Source: Alteromonadaceae bacterium BrNp21-10 (lineage in GTDB: Bacteria; Pseudomonadota; Gammaproteobacteria; Enterobacterales; Alteromonadaceae). From it: a stretch of DNA of 64,000 nt. The position numbers and the translations under genes are program-made. Shown piece by piece: positions 1 to 10,096 of this stretch. Location of the stretch: contig JAUHQD010000006.1 in the NCBI GenBank assembly GCA_030418115.1, positions 124,001-188,000 on the forward strand, read 5' to 3'. Each line of letters starts with the position of its first letter. Within the stretch, counting starts at the first letter, position 1. The notes under the pieces were generated by a model that made no database searches, was not told the origin of the DNA, and worked only from the letters and a program-made list of their open reading frames with translations.

Positions 1-383
1 CATTGGCAGAGGAAGCCAAAGACGATGCATCAAATGCGCAAGACCAAGTTAATGATGACGGACAACCCGTTATTAAAACAGCGCCGCCAGTCAGTGCGGA
101 AATACAAGCGCTAGAACAACAAATTGCCGATGAAAAAACCAGTGCCGGTTGGGTAGTGCAGTTGGGCGTTTTCCGTCATGACAAGAACGTCAAAGAATTA
201 TTACGTAAATTACAGAATGAAGGCTATCGCGCTTTTAGCCGAAAGATTCAAACCAGTTCAGGGGAGTTGACTAAGGTCTATGTTGGCCCCGATGTGGATA
301 AAGACAAGATGGATAAAGCGCTGCCACACCTTAAACAGATAACCTCGTTACAAGGTCGAGTGGCAGAATTTACCGTTAACTAA
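1..383 (+). CDS. dedD: DedD-like SPOR-domain cell division protein, 3' part only
   Basis: This is the C-terminal part of a SPOR-domain protein; the reading frame enters from the left edge, so the N-terminus (normally a cytoplasmic tail and one membrane helix) is missing. The visible 126 residues are an acidic, Gln/Asp-rich linker followed by a SPOR domain from about residue 47, beginning GWVVQLGVF and ending with the conserved K-V-Y-V-G-P stretch. SPOR domains bind denuded septal peptidoglycan in the periplasm. DedD upstream of cvpA and purF is the usual gammaproteobacterial order, which supports the symbol. Other SPOR proteins are possible but less likely in this position. Confidence 0.85.
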   Translation, partial: LAEEAKDDASNAQDQVNDDGQPVIKTAPPVSAEIQALEQQIADEKTSAGWVVQLGVFRHDKNVKELLRKLQNEGYRAFSRKIQTSSGELTKVYVGPDVDKDKMDKALPHLKQITSLQGRVAEFTVN

Positions 384-459
384 GTCCATTCGGTATAACA
401 GATTTGTGAGTAATTTACTCCATGATAGGCGCAAGAATAGTCTTATCGACAAGCATTGC

Positions 460-477
460 TTATTCCGAGTTGAGGTT
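460..477 (-). repeat. Dispersed near-palindromic 18-base motif, copy 1
   Basis: Read on the minus strand this is AACCTCAACTCGGAATAA. It matches the motif found at 25811, 45825, 48190 and 58703. It sits in the 190-base gap between dedD and cvpA, where nothing else stands out. Confidence 0.5.
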
Positions 478-574
478 GATTAGTCCAATATGAACTATTT
501 TTTACAACATAAAAATAGAACTACACCACTTCTTTTGTTAGAATTCGCGCGCAATTTGACGGCAAAGTGTAAGC

Positions 575-1063
575 ATGAACTGGATTGATTTCGCCATTCT
601 CGGTGTAATTCTACTTTCCACATTAATCAGTTTAGTGAGGGGCTTCGTTAAGGAGGCTATTTCATTAGCGGTATGGGTGAGTGCATTTTTTATTGCCAGC
701 CAGTTCTATGCTGATTTGGCCGTTTATCTTACCAAGTTCGATGATGCCATGATCCGCAATGGTATCGCTATTGCTGCACTCTTCGTTTGTACCCTTATTC
801 TTGGTGGTCTGCTTAACTATGTTGTCGGTCAGTTAGTACAACATACTGGATTAAGTGGCACCGATCGTTCCTTAGGGGCTGTATTTGGCCTTCTTCGTGG
901 CGCGCTCATTGTTAGCGCATTATTATTTTGTATGGATGTTTTCACTCCTGCACCTAGTGCAGATTGGTGGCAGTCGTCAATTTTGGTACCGGAATTCCGC
1001 GTGGTAATTGAATGGTTTTTCAGTTATCTCAAAAGTAATTCTAGTTTCTTGAACACGGTTTAA
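575..1063 (+). CDS. cvpA: CvpA family inner-membrane protein
   Basis: CvpA is a small inner-membrane protein of 162 residues, the usual length. It begins with the family signature [20 protein letters not shown] and has four hydrophobic segments at about residues 4-24, 28-48, 64-86 and 100-120. The R-G-F-V-K-E-A segment after helix 1 is typical. In E. coli CvpA is needed for colicin V production and supports envelope homeostasis; its biochemical role is not known. It lies 14 bases upstream of purF, so the two are probably cotranscribed, as in many gammaproteobacteria. The ATG start is the only one that keeps the full signature. Confidence 0.93.
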   Translation: MNWIDFAILGVILLSTLISLVRGFVKEAISLAVWVSAFFIASQFYADLAVYLTKFDDAMIRNGIAIAALFVCTLILGGLLNYVVGQLVQHTGLSGTDRSLGAVFGLLRGALIVSALLFCMDVFTPAPSADWWQSSILVPEFRVVIEWFFSYLKSNSSFLNTV

Positions 1064-1077
1064 AATAGGTAATTCGC

Positions 1078-2601
1078 ATGTGTGGTATTGTTGGTATCGT
1101 GGGCAAATCGCCTGTCGGTCAAGCGTTATATGATGGGTTGACGGTGTTACAGCACCGTGGTCAGGATGCAGCAGGGATAGTTACCATAGACGATGGCATG
1201 TTTCATTTGCGTAAGGATAACGGTCTAGTACGAGATGTATTTCATACTCGTCATATGAAGCATCTAACGGGTAATTTTGGTATAGGTCATGCGCGTTATC
1301 CAACCGCAGGGACATCCAGTTCGGCAGAAGCTCAGCCGTTTTATGTAAATTCTCCTTTTGGTATCAGTTTTGCCCATAATGGTAATCTGACCAACTATAA
1401 AGAATTGGAAGACGAAGTGTTTCGCATTGCGCGTCGGCATATCAATACCAATTCAGATTCAGAATTATTATTGAATATCTTCGCTCATGAATTGCAGTTA
1501 TGTCCTAACTTGCGTTTACGTCCTGAAGATATGTTTGCCGCTGTGATTAACGTGCATCGCAAAATTAAAGGCGCTTATGCCTGTGTGGCAGTGATTATTG
1601 GCCACGGCATGGTAGCTTTTCGTGACCCTTTTGGTATTCGCCCCTTAGCACTAGGTAAGCGCACCACCGATGAAGGTGATGAATATATGGTGGCTTCAGA
1701 GAGCGTTGCTCTCGATGCCGTAGGTTTTACCTTCTTACGTGATGTAGCACCAGGTGAAGCGGTATATATCACCGAAGATGGCAAACTTTATACCCAGCAA
1801 TGTGCCGATAACCCAGTTAACGCGCCTTGTATTTTCGAGTTTGTGTATTTTGCTCGTCCCGATTCTTTTATTGATGGTATGTCGGTTTACGCTACACGCG
1901 TGAATATGGGCCGTAAGTTAGGTCAAAAAATTGCTCGTGAATGGGGCGATTTAGATATTGATGTGGTTATTCCCATCCCTGAAACCTCTTGCGATGTGGC
2001 GCTACAAATCGCCAACGAACTAGACATTCCTTATCGCCAAGGCTTTGTGAAAAACCGCTATATTGGCCGTACCTTTATAATGCCGGGGCAAACCATGCGT
2101 CGTAAATCGGTGCGCCGTAAACTCAACGCTATTCCGTCTGAGTTCAAAGGCAAAAATGTGTTATTGGTTGATGACTCTATAGTACGTGGCACCACCTCAG
2201 AGCAAATTATTGAGATGGCTCGCGAGTCTGGCGCTAATAAGGTGTATTTCGCTTCAGCGGCCCCAGAGATCCGTTTCCCGAATGTGTATGGTATTGATAT
2301 GCCAACACCTAATGAGTTAATTTCTCATGGTCGTGAAGTGGATGAAATTTGTGAACTGATCAAAGCGGATGGTTTAATTTTCCAAGAAATTGGAGATTTG
2401 ATTGATGCCGTACGTGAAGAAAATAAAAGTATCACCATGTTCGAAACTTCAGTGTTCGATGGTAAGTACATTACTGGTGATGTGAATCAAGGCTATTTAG
2501 AGCAACTTGATTTATTGCGCAGCGAAGGCGCGAAAACGTCAAAAGATAAGAAAGACCGTTTATCGAATTTAGATTTGCACAATATGGGTAGTGATAACTA
2601 A
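1078..2601 (+). CDS. purF: Amidophosphoribosyltransferase
   Basis: PurF makes 5-phosphoribosylamine from PRPP and glutamine, the first committed step of purine synthesis in the cytosol. The start MCGIVGIVG places Cys2 as the N-terminal glutaminase nucleophile after Met removal. The class II glutaminase domain covers about residues 2-230, and the C-terminal phosphoribosyltransferase domain carries the PRPP loop [14 protein letters not shown] near residue 362. The length of 507 residues is normal. It follows cvpA closely and ends just before a strong intrinsic terminator. Nothing is unusual about it. Confidence 0.98.
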   Translation: MCGIVGIVGKSPVGQALYDGLTVLQHRGQDAAGIVTIDDGMFHLRKDNGLVRDVFHTRHMKHLTGNFGIGHARYPTAGTSSSAEAQPFYVNSPFGISFAHNGNLTNYKELEDEVFRIARRHINTNSDSELLLNIFAHELQLCPNLRLRPEDMFAAVINVHRKIKGAYACVAVIIGHGMVAFRDPFGIRPLALGKRTTDEGDEYMVASESVALDAVGFTFLRDVAPGEAVYITEDGKLYTQQCADNPVNAPCIFEFVYFARPDSFIDGMSVYATRVNMGRKLGQKIAREWGDLDIDVVIPIPETSCDVALQIANELDIPYRQGFVKNRYIGRTFIMPGQTMRRKSVRRKLNAIPSEFKGKNVLLVDDSIVRGTTSEQIIEMARESGANKVYFASAAPEIRFPNVYGIDMPTPNELISHGREVDEICELIKADGLIFQEIGDLIDAVREENKSITMFETSVFDGKYITGDVNQGYLEQLDLLRSEGAKTSKDKKDRLSNLDLHNMGSDN

Positions 2602-2630
2602 TCACACCGCTTTGATGTTTTATATAGAAT

Positions 2631-2659
2631 AAAAAACGCCAGCTAAGCTGGCGTTTTTT
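2631..2659 (+). terminator. Intrinsic terminator after purF
   Basis: The stem AACGCCAGC / GCTGGCGTT has a short loop and ends in a run of T. Leading A residues make it work on both strands, so it may also end transcription of the convergent Yip1 gene. Confidence 0.9.
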
Positions 2660-2685
2660 GTTATCTAGTTTTATGTAAAATGACT

Positions 2686-3288
2686 TTAGGCTAATACAGG
2701 GCCTAATCCTAGACTCCATAGCATTACTGATGAGGTCATCATCACTACTAATAAAATTAAGCCGCAGGTCACTACCGTACTGGAATAAATAAAACCGCGT
2801 TCTTCAGGAATATGCATGATGATGGGTACACCAGCATAAAGTAAATAAATCGAATAGCTTAAACCGGCCAAACCCACCAGCATCACAAACCACAATACCG
2901 GATAAAACGACGCAAAACCCACCATGAACAATGGTGTTGCTGCATAAGCGGCTAATTCCAAAGATTGGGTGTAACTAGGCGCCGAGCCAAAGGTTTTCGC
3001 CATCCAGTGGATCAACGCGGCTAAAGCAATTACGCCACCCACAAGTCCAAGGTACATGGCGGTGCTGACTATCATAGCGCTGCTTTGGGTTAAAATAATA
3101 GGATCACCAACACCAATAGACCAACCAAGATGTACGGCGGAATAGTAGCAAGTCAGGCTGGGAATAAGCGCAACAATTAAAATATGTGACATGCTGTACA
3201 ACAGACTTTCGTGGCGTTTGTCGATGGTTTGCCATTCTTCTTTGGGGTGGGTGTAAAGTCCTAACAGGTGGTTCAAAATCATAATCAC
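2686..3288 (-). CDS. Yip1 family membrane protein
   Basis: This is a polytopic inner-membrane protein of 200 residues with about five hydrophobic segments. It opens with a short cytoplasmic motif (LLGLYTHPKEEWQTI) typical of bacterial Yip1-domain proteins, in which P-x-x-x-W precedes the first helix. The function of bacterial Yip1 proteins is not established. It is convergent with purF and shares the bidirectional terminator between them. It looks monocistronic. Confidence 0.8.
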   Translation of the reverse strand: MIMILNHLLGLYTHPKEEWQTIDKRHESLLYSMSHILIVALIPSLTCYYSAVHLGWSIGVGDPIILTQSSAMIVSTAMYLGLVGGVIALAALIHWMAKTFGSAPSYTQSLELAAYAATPLFMVGFASFYPVLWFVMLVGLAGLSYSIYLLYAGVPIIMHIPEERGFIYSSTVVTCGLILLVVMMTSSVMLWSLGLGPVLA

Positions 3289-3516
3289 TACCTCAGTTAA
3301 TATATTGTTATCTTTTTAACATAGATTTAACTCAAGTTTCTTTGACATTGCGCAAGGCGTCAACCGTTTTGAGTAAATATTAGGCCTTATTTCGACTTTG
3401 TTGTTTATTTATTAATCTATTTCCGTAATGGAGTATGTCATGGCTGGCTAGTATCAGATTAATTATGCAGTGCTATCGAAACCCTTTGTCAGGTATAGCG
3501 CCTAAAATTAACCGAT

Positions 3517-4401
3517 TTAAGTATTGAGCAGAAAGTCCATAAAGGCTCTGGTTTTTGCCGGTACATAGGTGCGTGCTGGATGTATTAACCAAATGGCGGA
3601 TTGGCTGTCGCTACCGCTGACGGACCAATGGGGCAGTACTTGCACTAACTTACCCGACTGAATATCCTCCCGCACCGTCCAATCGGCCAAAAGTGCGATA
3701 CCAAAGCCGCTCTTAACACATTCTCGCATGGCAGCTGCATTGGTGATGATCAGCTGTGGTTGAATGTCGATGGTTTGTGTCTGTTGCTCACCCTTGAAAG
3801 TCCATTGTTTTTTGAGTGCTTCGTAATCAAAGGTGATTAACGGATGTTGGATGATGTCACTAGGGGAATCTATTTTGCTGGCGTTCCGCAAATAATCGTC
3901 ACTGGCCACTAAGCCATATTTCACATCGGTGAGTTTTCGAGCGACCAAACTGCTATCAGGTAACTTACCGTGACGAATAGCAACATCTACCTGATTGGCA
4001 ATAATATCTAATCGAGTATCGGACAATATCAGCTCTATGTTGATGTTGGGATATAACTGATAGAAGTCTTTTAAACGAGGGGCTAACTCAATCTGCCCAT
4101 AGGAAACCGAAGCACTCACACGTAATCGCCCCGTTGGACCTAAGGATTGCTCAAGCAATTCTTGATGCGCCGTATCAAATTCGTCGATTAATGATCCCAC
4201 TCTTTGAAAATACTGCTCACCAGCCTGTGTGGGCGTAAGTGTTCTGGTGGTGCGCTGAAAAAGTCGCGTTTTTAAGCTGTGTTCTAAATTGGCAATCGCT
4301 CGAGACACCGATGACGGTGCCATATCCAGTTCTTTTGCTACCGTGGCAAAATTACCAGCGCGATAAACGCTAACGAATATTCTAACTTGATCTAAATTCA
4401 T
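3517..4401 (-). CDS. LysR family transcriptional regulator
   Basis: This is a 294-residue LysR-type regulator. The N-terminal winged helix-turn-helix lies at about residues 1-60 (GNFATVAKELDMAPSSVSRA), followed by an effector-binding domain from about 90. It is divergent from the azoreductase and SDR genes with about 100 bases between the starts, the usual arrangement for a LysR regulator and its targets. It probably controls that pair in response to a quinone or electrophile; the ligand is inference. Sequence style is close to the CrgA/AaeR-like group of quinone-responsive LysR proteins. Confidence 0.92.
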   Translation of the reverse strand: MNLDQVRIFVSVYRAGNFATVAKELDMAPSSVSRAIANLEHSLKTRLFQRTTRTLTPTQAGEQYFQRVGSLIDEFDTAHQELLEQSLGPTGRLRVSASVSYGQIELAPRLKDFYQLYPNINIELILSDTRLDIIANQVDVAIRHGKLPDSSLVARKLTDVKYGLVASDDYLRNASKIDSPSDIIQHPLITFDYEALKKQWTFKGEQQTQTIDIQPQLIITNAAAMRECVKSGFGIALLADWTVREDIQSGKLVQVLPHWSVSGSDSQSAIWLIHPARTYVPAKTRAFMDFLLNT

Positions 4402-4505
4402 TAGTGCATTTTAAGCATTAATTAAATGCATTCAAGCTACTTTATTGCAATTTGTTCGAGGGTATTCTGGCTGTACAAATCAACCTTTAGCCAAAAGAGC
4501 CCACT

Positions 4506-5123
4506 ATGTCTTACATTTTACGATTGGATTGCAGCCCTCGACAGTCAGATTCCCATTCTCGATATATAGCCGACAGCATCGAAAAGCAGTTGCTTAAGTT
4601 ACAGCCACAATTACAGATTAAAAACCGAGATTTATCATTGGGTGATATTCCAGTTATTTCAGAGCAAACCATTAGTGGTTTTTATGCCACAGCGAGTGCG
4701 ATGACAGCTGAACTGATTGATGCCACAGCGCTGTCTGATGAATTGATTAGCGAAATAAATAACGCCACTTTCATTATCATTGCCACACCCATGTATAACT
4801 TTAGTGTTCCCGCAGCGCTTAAAGCTTGGATTGACCAAATTGTCAGAATTAATCGTACCTTTGCCTACGACGGCACGCAGTTTACCGGCTTAGTCCCTGT
4901 GAAACAGGCCTATCTGGCTTTGGCTTATGGTGCGGCGGGTTATGCGCCAGGTGGTGATTTTGCGACAATGAATTTTCTTGAGCCGTATTTGCAGTCGTTA
5001 CTAACATTTCTTGGCATTGAAAATACTCATACCTTTCGTCTTGAGGGGACCACCGGGGATGCCGCCAACATCGCATCTGCTAAGCAATCGTTGCAAACCC
5101 GTATTGCGCAAGCTGTGGTTTAA
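4506..5123 (+). CDS. azoR: FMN-dependent NADH-azoreductase
   Basis: This 205-residue flavodoxin-fold enzyme reduces quinones and azo compounds with NADH, using FMN. The N-terminal phosphate-binding region is LDCSPRQSDSHSRYIAD, and the family signature TPMYNFSVPAALKAWIDQI near residue 97 binds flavin and builds the dimer interface. The motif R-T-F-A-Y follows as expected. It is the first gene of a two-gene operon with the SDR gene (11 bases between them) and is divergent from a LysR regulator. The likely role is detoxification of quinones or electrophiles in the cytosol. Confidence 0.93.
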   Translation: MSYILRLDCSPRQSDSHSRYIADSIEKQLLKLQPQLQIKNRDLSLGDIPVISEQTISGFYATASAMTAELIDATALSDELISEINNATFIIIATPMYNFSVPAALKAWIDQIVRINRTFAYDGTQFTGLVPVKQAYLALAYGAAGYAPGGDFATMNFLEPYLQSLLTFLGIENTHTFRLEGTTGDAANIASAKQSLQTRIAQAVV

Positions 5124-5134
5124 GGGGGCCTATT

Positions 5135-5923
5135 ATGTTGCAAGAATTGGATTTTACCGGGAAAACCGCGTTAGTTTTCGGCGCGAGTAGGGGCATTGGC
5201 TTGGCGAGCGTCATTACATTATCTAACTATGGAGCGACAGTGGTGCTAGCAGCGCGCTCAATAAAAGAAGTAAATCATCATGCCCAAACGATAAATAAAT
5301 CCGGCCAGCAAGCTTTCGCGGTGGCTTGTGACGTGAGTGATTATCAGGCGGTTGTCGCCGCTGTGGATTATTGCCTAGAACACACTGGACGCATCGATAT
5401 AGTAGTAAACAACGCCGGTATAATTGAGCCTTTATCCCATCTGATTACTAGTGACCCAGTACTTTGGGGACGAGCTGCTGATGTTAATTACAAAGGTGTT
5501 TATCATGCTATGCGCGCGGCTGTTCCGGCTATGATCAAAGCGGGTGGTGGTACGGTGGTGAATATGAGTTCAGGGGCGGCGAATAGTGCGCTTCTAGGCT
5601 GGAGTCATTATTGTTCCAATAAAGCGGCGGCGCAGAAGTTGACCCAAGTCGCTCATCGAGAATTAGCCCAGAGCAATATTCGCATTGTCGGATTGTCTCC
5701 GGGGACGGTGGCAACCGATATGATGGCCAAAATCAGAGAGGCGAAAATTAATGCCGTCAGTGAATTATCTTGGGATAGTCATATCCCACCTGAATGGGCG
5801 GCCGAAGGAGTGGCTTATTTATGTGGACCTGAAGGCGCCCAGTTCGCGGGCACTGACTTTTCCATTAAAACCGTGGCAGGACGACAACGAGTTGGGCTGC
5901 CCATTGAAGGCGCGCAAGGTTAG
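5135..5923 (+). CDS. SDR family oxidoreductase
   Basis: This is a classical short-chain dehydrogenase of 262 residues. The cofactor motif GASRGIG is near residue 17, NNAG near 92, the catalytic Ser near 145, and the YxxxK pair in HYCSNKAA near 166. The segment after the active site (LSPGTVATDM) is the normal PG motif. The substrate cannot be told from sequence. It has a G-rich ribosome site (GGGGG) before the ATG and is coupled to azoR, so it probably acts on a related carbonyl compound under the same LysR regulator. Confidence 0.92.
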   Translation: MLQELDFTGKTALVFGASRGIGLASVITLSNYGATVVLAARSIKEVNHHAQTINKSGQQAFAVACDVSDYQAVVAAVDYCLEHTGRIDIVVNNAGIIEPLSHLITSDPVLWGRAADVNYKGVYHAMRAAVPAMIKAGGGTVVNMSSGAANSALLGWSHYCSNKAAAQKLTQVAHRELAQSNIRIVGLSPGTVATDMMAKIREAKINAVSELSWDSHIPPEWAAEGVAYLCGPEGAQFAGTDFSIKTVAGRQRVGLPIEGAQG

Positions 5924-6053
5924 CAATAAAAGGTAATGGCAATGTTGAGGTGTGCGTAATTTGTCATTAGGTTATTGATGGTTTAGATCAGTAAATATGC
6001 TAATCTGCGCGCCTTTAAATATCCCCTCAAAACTAGATGGATTAGGCTACTTT

Positions 6054-6737
6054 ATGACCCCTTGGATCGAGCTTGATGTTGCACCCATTCCCAATAACGG
6101 CGGTGAGTTAATCCTCTCGCAGCGGGGCAATGAGTTTTCTATTAGTCTTAAAGGTAAGCGCGGCGAATTAATGAATAGCCGTGTTTATCACTCTGAAAAG
6201 CAATTATCAAAATTGGGCTGTGCTTATCTAAGAGAGACCGATAATGCCAAGGTACTCATCGGTGGCTTGGGGATGGGTTACACTTTAGCGTCCGCGCTAA
6301 ATATTCTAAAGAACAGTGCCGAAGTTACCGTGGCGGAATTGGTTCCCGAAGTGGTGGAATGGAACCAAGGGCCACTGGGCGCTTGTGCCAAATACCCATT
6401 GCAAGACACGCGTACTCAAGTGCATGTTGGTGATGTTAAAGACTTACTCACCAGTAATGAACCCACTTATGATGCCATTTTATTGGATGTAGATAACGGC
6501 CCTCGAGGGCTTACCCATTCGGATAATAACTGGCTGTATTCAGAGGAAGGGTTAAACAGCATTAATGACAATCTTCGTCCGCAAGGTATGTTAGCTGTTT
6601 GGTCGGCAGGCCCTGATTATTTATTTTCGGTACGCCTAAAAAATATTGGTTTTGATGTCATCACCCACATTGTGCATTCCCGTGGTGGTAAAAAAGGTGA
6701 TGAGCACAGTATTTTTCTGGCGAGAAAAACTCAGTAA
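6054..6737 (+). CDS. Spermidine synthase-like methyltransferase-fold protein
   Basis: This 227-residue Rossmann-fold protein resembles the catalytic part of spermidine synthases. The motif LIGGLGMGYTLASAL binds decarboxylated or ordinary S-adenosylmethionine, and DAILLDVDNGP carries the acidic residues at the place of the polyamine synthase catalytic Asp. It lacks the longer N-terminal beta domain of true spermidine synthase, so its substrate is uncertain. I chose the ATG at 6054, because the residues before it from the upstream in-frame ATG at 5997 do not look conserved. Its 3' end overlaps the convergent AraC gene by seven bases. Confidence 0.8.
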   Translation: MTPWIELDVAPIPNNGGELILSQRGNEFSISLKGKRGELMNSRVYHSEKQLSKLGCAYLRETDNAKVLIGGLGMGYTLASALNILKNSAEVTVAELVPEVVEWNQGPLGACAKYPLQDTRTQVHVGDVKDLLTSNEPTYDAILLDVDNGPRGLTHSDNNWLYSEEGLNSINDNLRPQGMLAVWSAGPDYLFSVRLKNIGFDVITHIVHSRGGKKGDEHSIFLARKTQ

Positions 6738-7873
6738 TCGACTGTTGCTAACGGCTGGTTTAGTGGCTCGTCGCTTTTTGTTGTTTGTATTTGATGCAGT
6801 TGTCGATATTGACTAGGAGTCATACCGCTGAAGGATTTAAACGCACGGGTAAAAGGCCCAACTGAGGCAAAGCCACTTTCCATGCCTATCACCAAAATGG
6901 GCCAATGGCTGTTCGCTGGGTCTTGCAATAACGCTTTAGCGTGATCTATACGCATCTGGTTTATAAACTGGTTAAAGTTGCGAGCATTTAAATAATCGCG
7001 AAATACGCGACTAACTCGATATTCTGAAACGTTTAACTCACGGGCTAAGTCAGCGACTTTTAGGTTGGTCTGCAAATACAACTCTTGCTGTTCTAACATT
7101 TTTTGAATTTGTTGCGCTAACCGTTGATCGGCGTGGTTATCACTAGTGTCAGTAGGCGCAATACTCGGCTGAGGTGTTTCTTCGGTAACAGTACTGGCTT
7201 GGGCACTAGATTGGCGATGGAAGCGCCAGTAAATCAGCCCTTGGGTGACTAACATGATTTGAATAGCGCAAATTGCGGCCAATGTTTTACCTAATTCGGC
7301 ACTGGCTTGTGCGGAGTCTGTTAGTTTGACCAAAATTGTACACAGCAGCACGGCAGAACAGAAACTACCAATAAACAACAGCCGTTGCCATAACTGCTCA
7401 CCTTGCGCTTGACGCAGTCCGCGACAACCTTCCCACGCCGTCAGTACCAGCATACAAGATGAGAACAGGTTAACTACTTCATAAAGTGCCGTTTGGCTAC
7501 TTTGTAATAATGCTGTATCGCTTGTCGTTACACTTTGTGCCAGCCCTAACATTTGGCCAATAATCAGTAACAACGCCACGCTACCCGCAGCAAGAATGTG
7601 TCGAAAGGCAATGGCATTTTTTTCACGAAATAGCGCGCGAGAAACTAGCCAAAATCCGTTGCAGGTGGCACAGGCACCCATACCAACAATATATTGATAA
7701 GCACCGAGTTGGTCATTGCCGATCTGTTTAGCTGCCATCATCGCAATCGATCCACAGAAAATAGCAAACAGCAGATGCACTGTCTGTTTTTGTCGAACGA
7801 ATAGCTGGGCCATCAGTAGAGTTAAACCGACGAACAGCATAGCGCCTTGCAGTGACAACAAATTCAATTTCAT
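6731..7873 (-). CDS. Membrane-anchored AraC family regulator
   Basis: This is a 380-residue protein with seven or so hydrophobic segments in the first 215 residues and an AraC-type DNA-binding domain at about residues 255-365 (LNVSEYRVSRVFRDY and GFASVGPFTRAFKSFSGMTPSQYR are the two helix-turn-helices). The design suggests a sensor whose N-terminal membrane domain controls the cytosolic HTH. It is divergent from the DUF2306 membrane protein, a likely target by position. The signal is unknown. Confidence 0.88.
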   Translation of the reverse strand: MKLNLLSLQGAMLFVGLTLLMAQLFVRQKQTVHLLFAIFCGSIAMMAAKQIGNDQLGAYQYIVGMGACATCNGFWLVSRALFREKNAIAFRHILAAGSVALLLIIGQMLGLAQSVTTSDTALLQSSQTALYEVVNLFSSCMLVLTAWEGCRGLRQAQGEQLWQRLLFIGSFCSAVLLCTILVKLTDSAQASAELGKTLAAICAIQIMLVTQGLIYWRFHRQSSAQASTVTEETPQPSIAPTDTSDNHADQRLAQQIQKMLEQQELYLQTNLKVADLARELNVSEYRVSRVFRDYLNARNFNQFINQMRIDHAKALLQDPANSHWPILVIGMESGFASVGPFTRAFKSFSGMTPSQYRQLHQIQTTKSDEPLNQPLATVDY

Positions 7874-8044
7874 TTCCCCATCATTCTATTAAACCTATAA
7901 TAACCTGCCTTTAAGCAAATCAACAAAAGCGGAGTGTTGCGGAATATTTCTGCCTTTTGCTATGCCGAATTTCAAATTCGGCGCGACCAGTGCTCGGCTA
8001 ATGCTCAAAGTGAACACCTGTTATTTAATCTCACAGGTGTATCT

Positions 8045-8887
8045 ATGTTAAGTGAAGCTATTACTCCCACAACGATCGTCAATCCATTCCAACGCGCTAA
8101 ACAGGCGTTACATATTAGTGTTAGTGCATGGGTTGCTATTGCGCTTATTGGCCAATGGTTTTTTGCTAGCTATGTGTTTGTGCTGTACGCCTTCCCCATA
8201 GCCACAGGTAATGCCGAATTAGTGAATTTGGCTAGACCGATAATGGGTTATGTGGCGGGTGATACCTTTGGCAACCTCATGCTATTTTCCCATGTTATTC
8301 CTGCTGCATTGTTGAGTGTTGGCGGCGTGCTGCAATTACTGCCTGTTATACGTAAAAAATATCCCGCAGTGCATCGCTGGAACGGCAGAATGTTTTTAAC
8401 TTTGGGTTTGTTGGGGGCTATATCCGGGCTTTATTTAACCTGGGGACGAGGTGCGCGTTTAAGTGACGTCGGTTCTTTGGGGATTACTTTGAATGGTGTT
8501 TTGATCCTAGTCGCTGCTGTAATGGCATGGCGCTATGCAAGAGCCAAACAATTTAACATCCACATGCGTTGGGCTATCCATGCATTCTTATTAATCAATG
8601 GTGTGTGGTTCTTCCGTTTATTTCTAATGGGCTGGTATGCCGTCAATCAAGGATCTAATGGTAATAGTGCAACCTTAGATGGGCCGATGGATCTGTTCTT
8701 TTCTTTTGCTTGCTATGGTATTCCAATGCTTATCGCTGAAGCTGTATTTTGGGCTAAACGTCAACAACTAGCATTCAGAGTATGGGCAGTGTCGGCACTG
8801 ACAGCCCTTGGTGCGTTGATTACCCTAATAGGTATTGTGGCGGCCGTTTTTATGATGTGGATACCGCGCATATCTGCAGTGCTTTAG
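8045..8887 (+). CDS. DUF2306 membrane protein
   Basis: This is a polytopic membrane protein of 280 residues with about seven helices. It carries the DUF2306 hallmarks: the sequence HRWNGRMFL after a helix, and a later HMRWAIHAFLLINGVW with conserved His residues that could bind heme or metal. The frame extends upstream to 7934 (GTG), but the ATG at 8045 is preferred, because the extra 37 residues are polar and unlike the family. It is divergent from an AraC-type membrane regulator, which probably controls it. The function of DUF2306 proteins is not known. Confidence 0.8.
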   Translation: MLSEAITPTTIVNPFQRAKQALHISVSAWVAIALIGQWFFASYVFVLYAFPIATGNAELVNLARPIMGYVAGDTFGNLMLFSHVIPAALLSVGGVLQLLPVIRKKYPAVHRWNGRMFLTLGLLGAISGLYLTWGRGARLSDVGSLGITLNGVLILVAAVMAWRYARAKQFNIHMRWAIHAFLLINGVWFFRLFLMGWYAVNQGSNGNSATLDGPMDLFFSFACYGIPMLIAEAVFWAKRQQLAFRVWAVSALTALGALITLIGIVAAVFMMWIPRISAVL

Positions 8888-8920
8888 ATGCCGAAACTCG
8901 CTGGGCATTTAGTGTTATGA

Positions 8921-8953
8921 GGTTGGGGCCATCGGTATATCGGCTCCAACCTT
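8921..8953. terminator. Hairpin between convergent genes
   Basis: The ten-base stem GGTTGGGGCC / GGCTCCAACC (one G-T pair) has an 11-base loop. The T tract is poor, so it is a weak terminator for the DUF2306 gene. Confidence 0.5.
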
Positions 8954-9039
8954 ATTAATGCCGTTGTAATCACATAACGGGTTCAACAGGGATGACTTGC
9001 TCTAGAAATGTTAAAGCTGTATTTTCATCTAATTAACGA

Positions 9040-10032
9040 TCAATTGTTAATCGTATTGTCTACGCTACCATCACGTTCAAAATCGCTGATATTGGTTAGG
9101 GTTACGTGGGCAATTTTTTGCATAGCTTCGCGAGTGAAAAATGCCTGATGACTAGTAATAAGCACATTAGGAAAGGTTAATAATCTGGATAACACATCAT
9201 CCAGTATTAGGCTTGATGACATATCTTCAAAAAAAATGGCTTCTTCTTCCTCATAAACATCTAATCCCAGTAAGCCAACTTTAGCGGTTTTTAGCGCCGC
9301 GATAATGGCTTTAGTGTCGATGAGTTTTCCTCTGCTGGTATTGATAATGGTGACCCCATTTTTCATTAGCGCTAGGGTGTTTGCATTGATTAAATGTTGA
9401 GTTTGTGGCGTTAGCGGGCAATGCAACGAAATAATATCCGCTTGGGCAAAAAGTGCTTCCTGAGGCAGGTAAATCACACCGGCTGCAATGCAATCCTGAT
9501 CTGGAAACATATCGCTAGCAATAACCTTGCAGCCAAAGCCGAGCATAATGTTGATAAATGCCTTACCGATTTTACCGGTACCAATCACCCCGACGGTTTT
9601 GCCATGCATATCAAAGCCAAGTAGATTATGCAGTGAGAAATCCCCCTCGCGCACGCGGTTATGGGCGCGATGAATTTTGCGGTTTAAACACATTAGCAAA
9701 CCTACCGCATGTTCCGCTACAGCGTAAGGGGAATAGGCCGGAACCCGCACTACGGGTATCGATAATTCGTTAGCCGCCGCCAAATCTACGTGGTTAAAAC
9801 CGGCAGATCGCAGGGCAACTAACTTCACGCCTTTTTGTTTGAGACTTTCCAAGACGTCTTTATTCAAGCAATCGTTGATGAAGGCGCAAACTACCTCTTC
9901 ATCTTTTATCAGTGCGGTGGATTCCAGGCTAAGATGTGGGCCAATATAGTTAATTTCATGTGCACCATCTTGATTGGCTACGTCAAAAAATTCACGGTCA
10001 TATTGTTTGGTGTTAAAAAATGCAATCTTCAT
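9040..10032 (-). CDS. ldhA: D-isomer 2-hydroxyacid dehydrogenase, LdhA-like
   Basis: This 330-residue NAD-dependent dehydrogenase most resembles fermentative D-lactate dehydrogenase (pyruvate + NADH to D-lactate). The nucleotide-binding motif GVIGTGKIGKAF is at about 148-159. The catalytic triad is visible as Arg234 in NTSRGKLID, Glu263 in the acidic DVYEEEE segment and His295 in SHQAFFT. The length matches LdhA. A near-consensus FNR site lies 65 bases upstream of the start, which fits expression at low oxygen. Hydroxypyruvate or other 2-oxoacid reductases are alternatives, but the VYEEEE segment is typical of LdhA. Confidence 0.88.
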   Translation of the reverse strand: MKIAFFNTKQYDREFFDVANQDGAHEINYIGPHLSLESTALIKDEEVVCAFINDCLNKDVLESLKQKGVKLVALRSAGFNHVDLAAANELSIPVVRVPAYSPYAVAEHAVGLLMCLNRKIHRAHNRVREGDFSLHNLLGFDMHGKTVGVIGTGKIGKAFINIMLGFGCKVIASDMFPDQDCIAAGVIYLPQEALFAQADIISLHCPLTPQTQHLINANTLALMKNGVTIINTSRGKLIDTKAIIAALKTAKVGLLGLDVYEEEEAIFFEDMSSSLILDDVLSRLLTFPNVLITSHQAFFTREAMQKIAHVTLTNISDFERDGSVDNTINN

Positions 10033-10096
10033 ATTGGTCCTTCAAACTGGTAGTGATTGATGCGCTGGAGTATGCAGGTTGACTAACCAAACAATA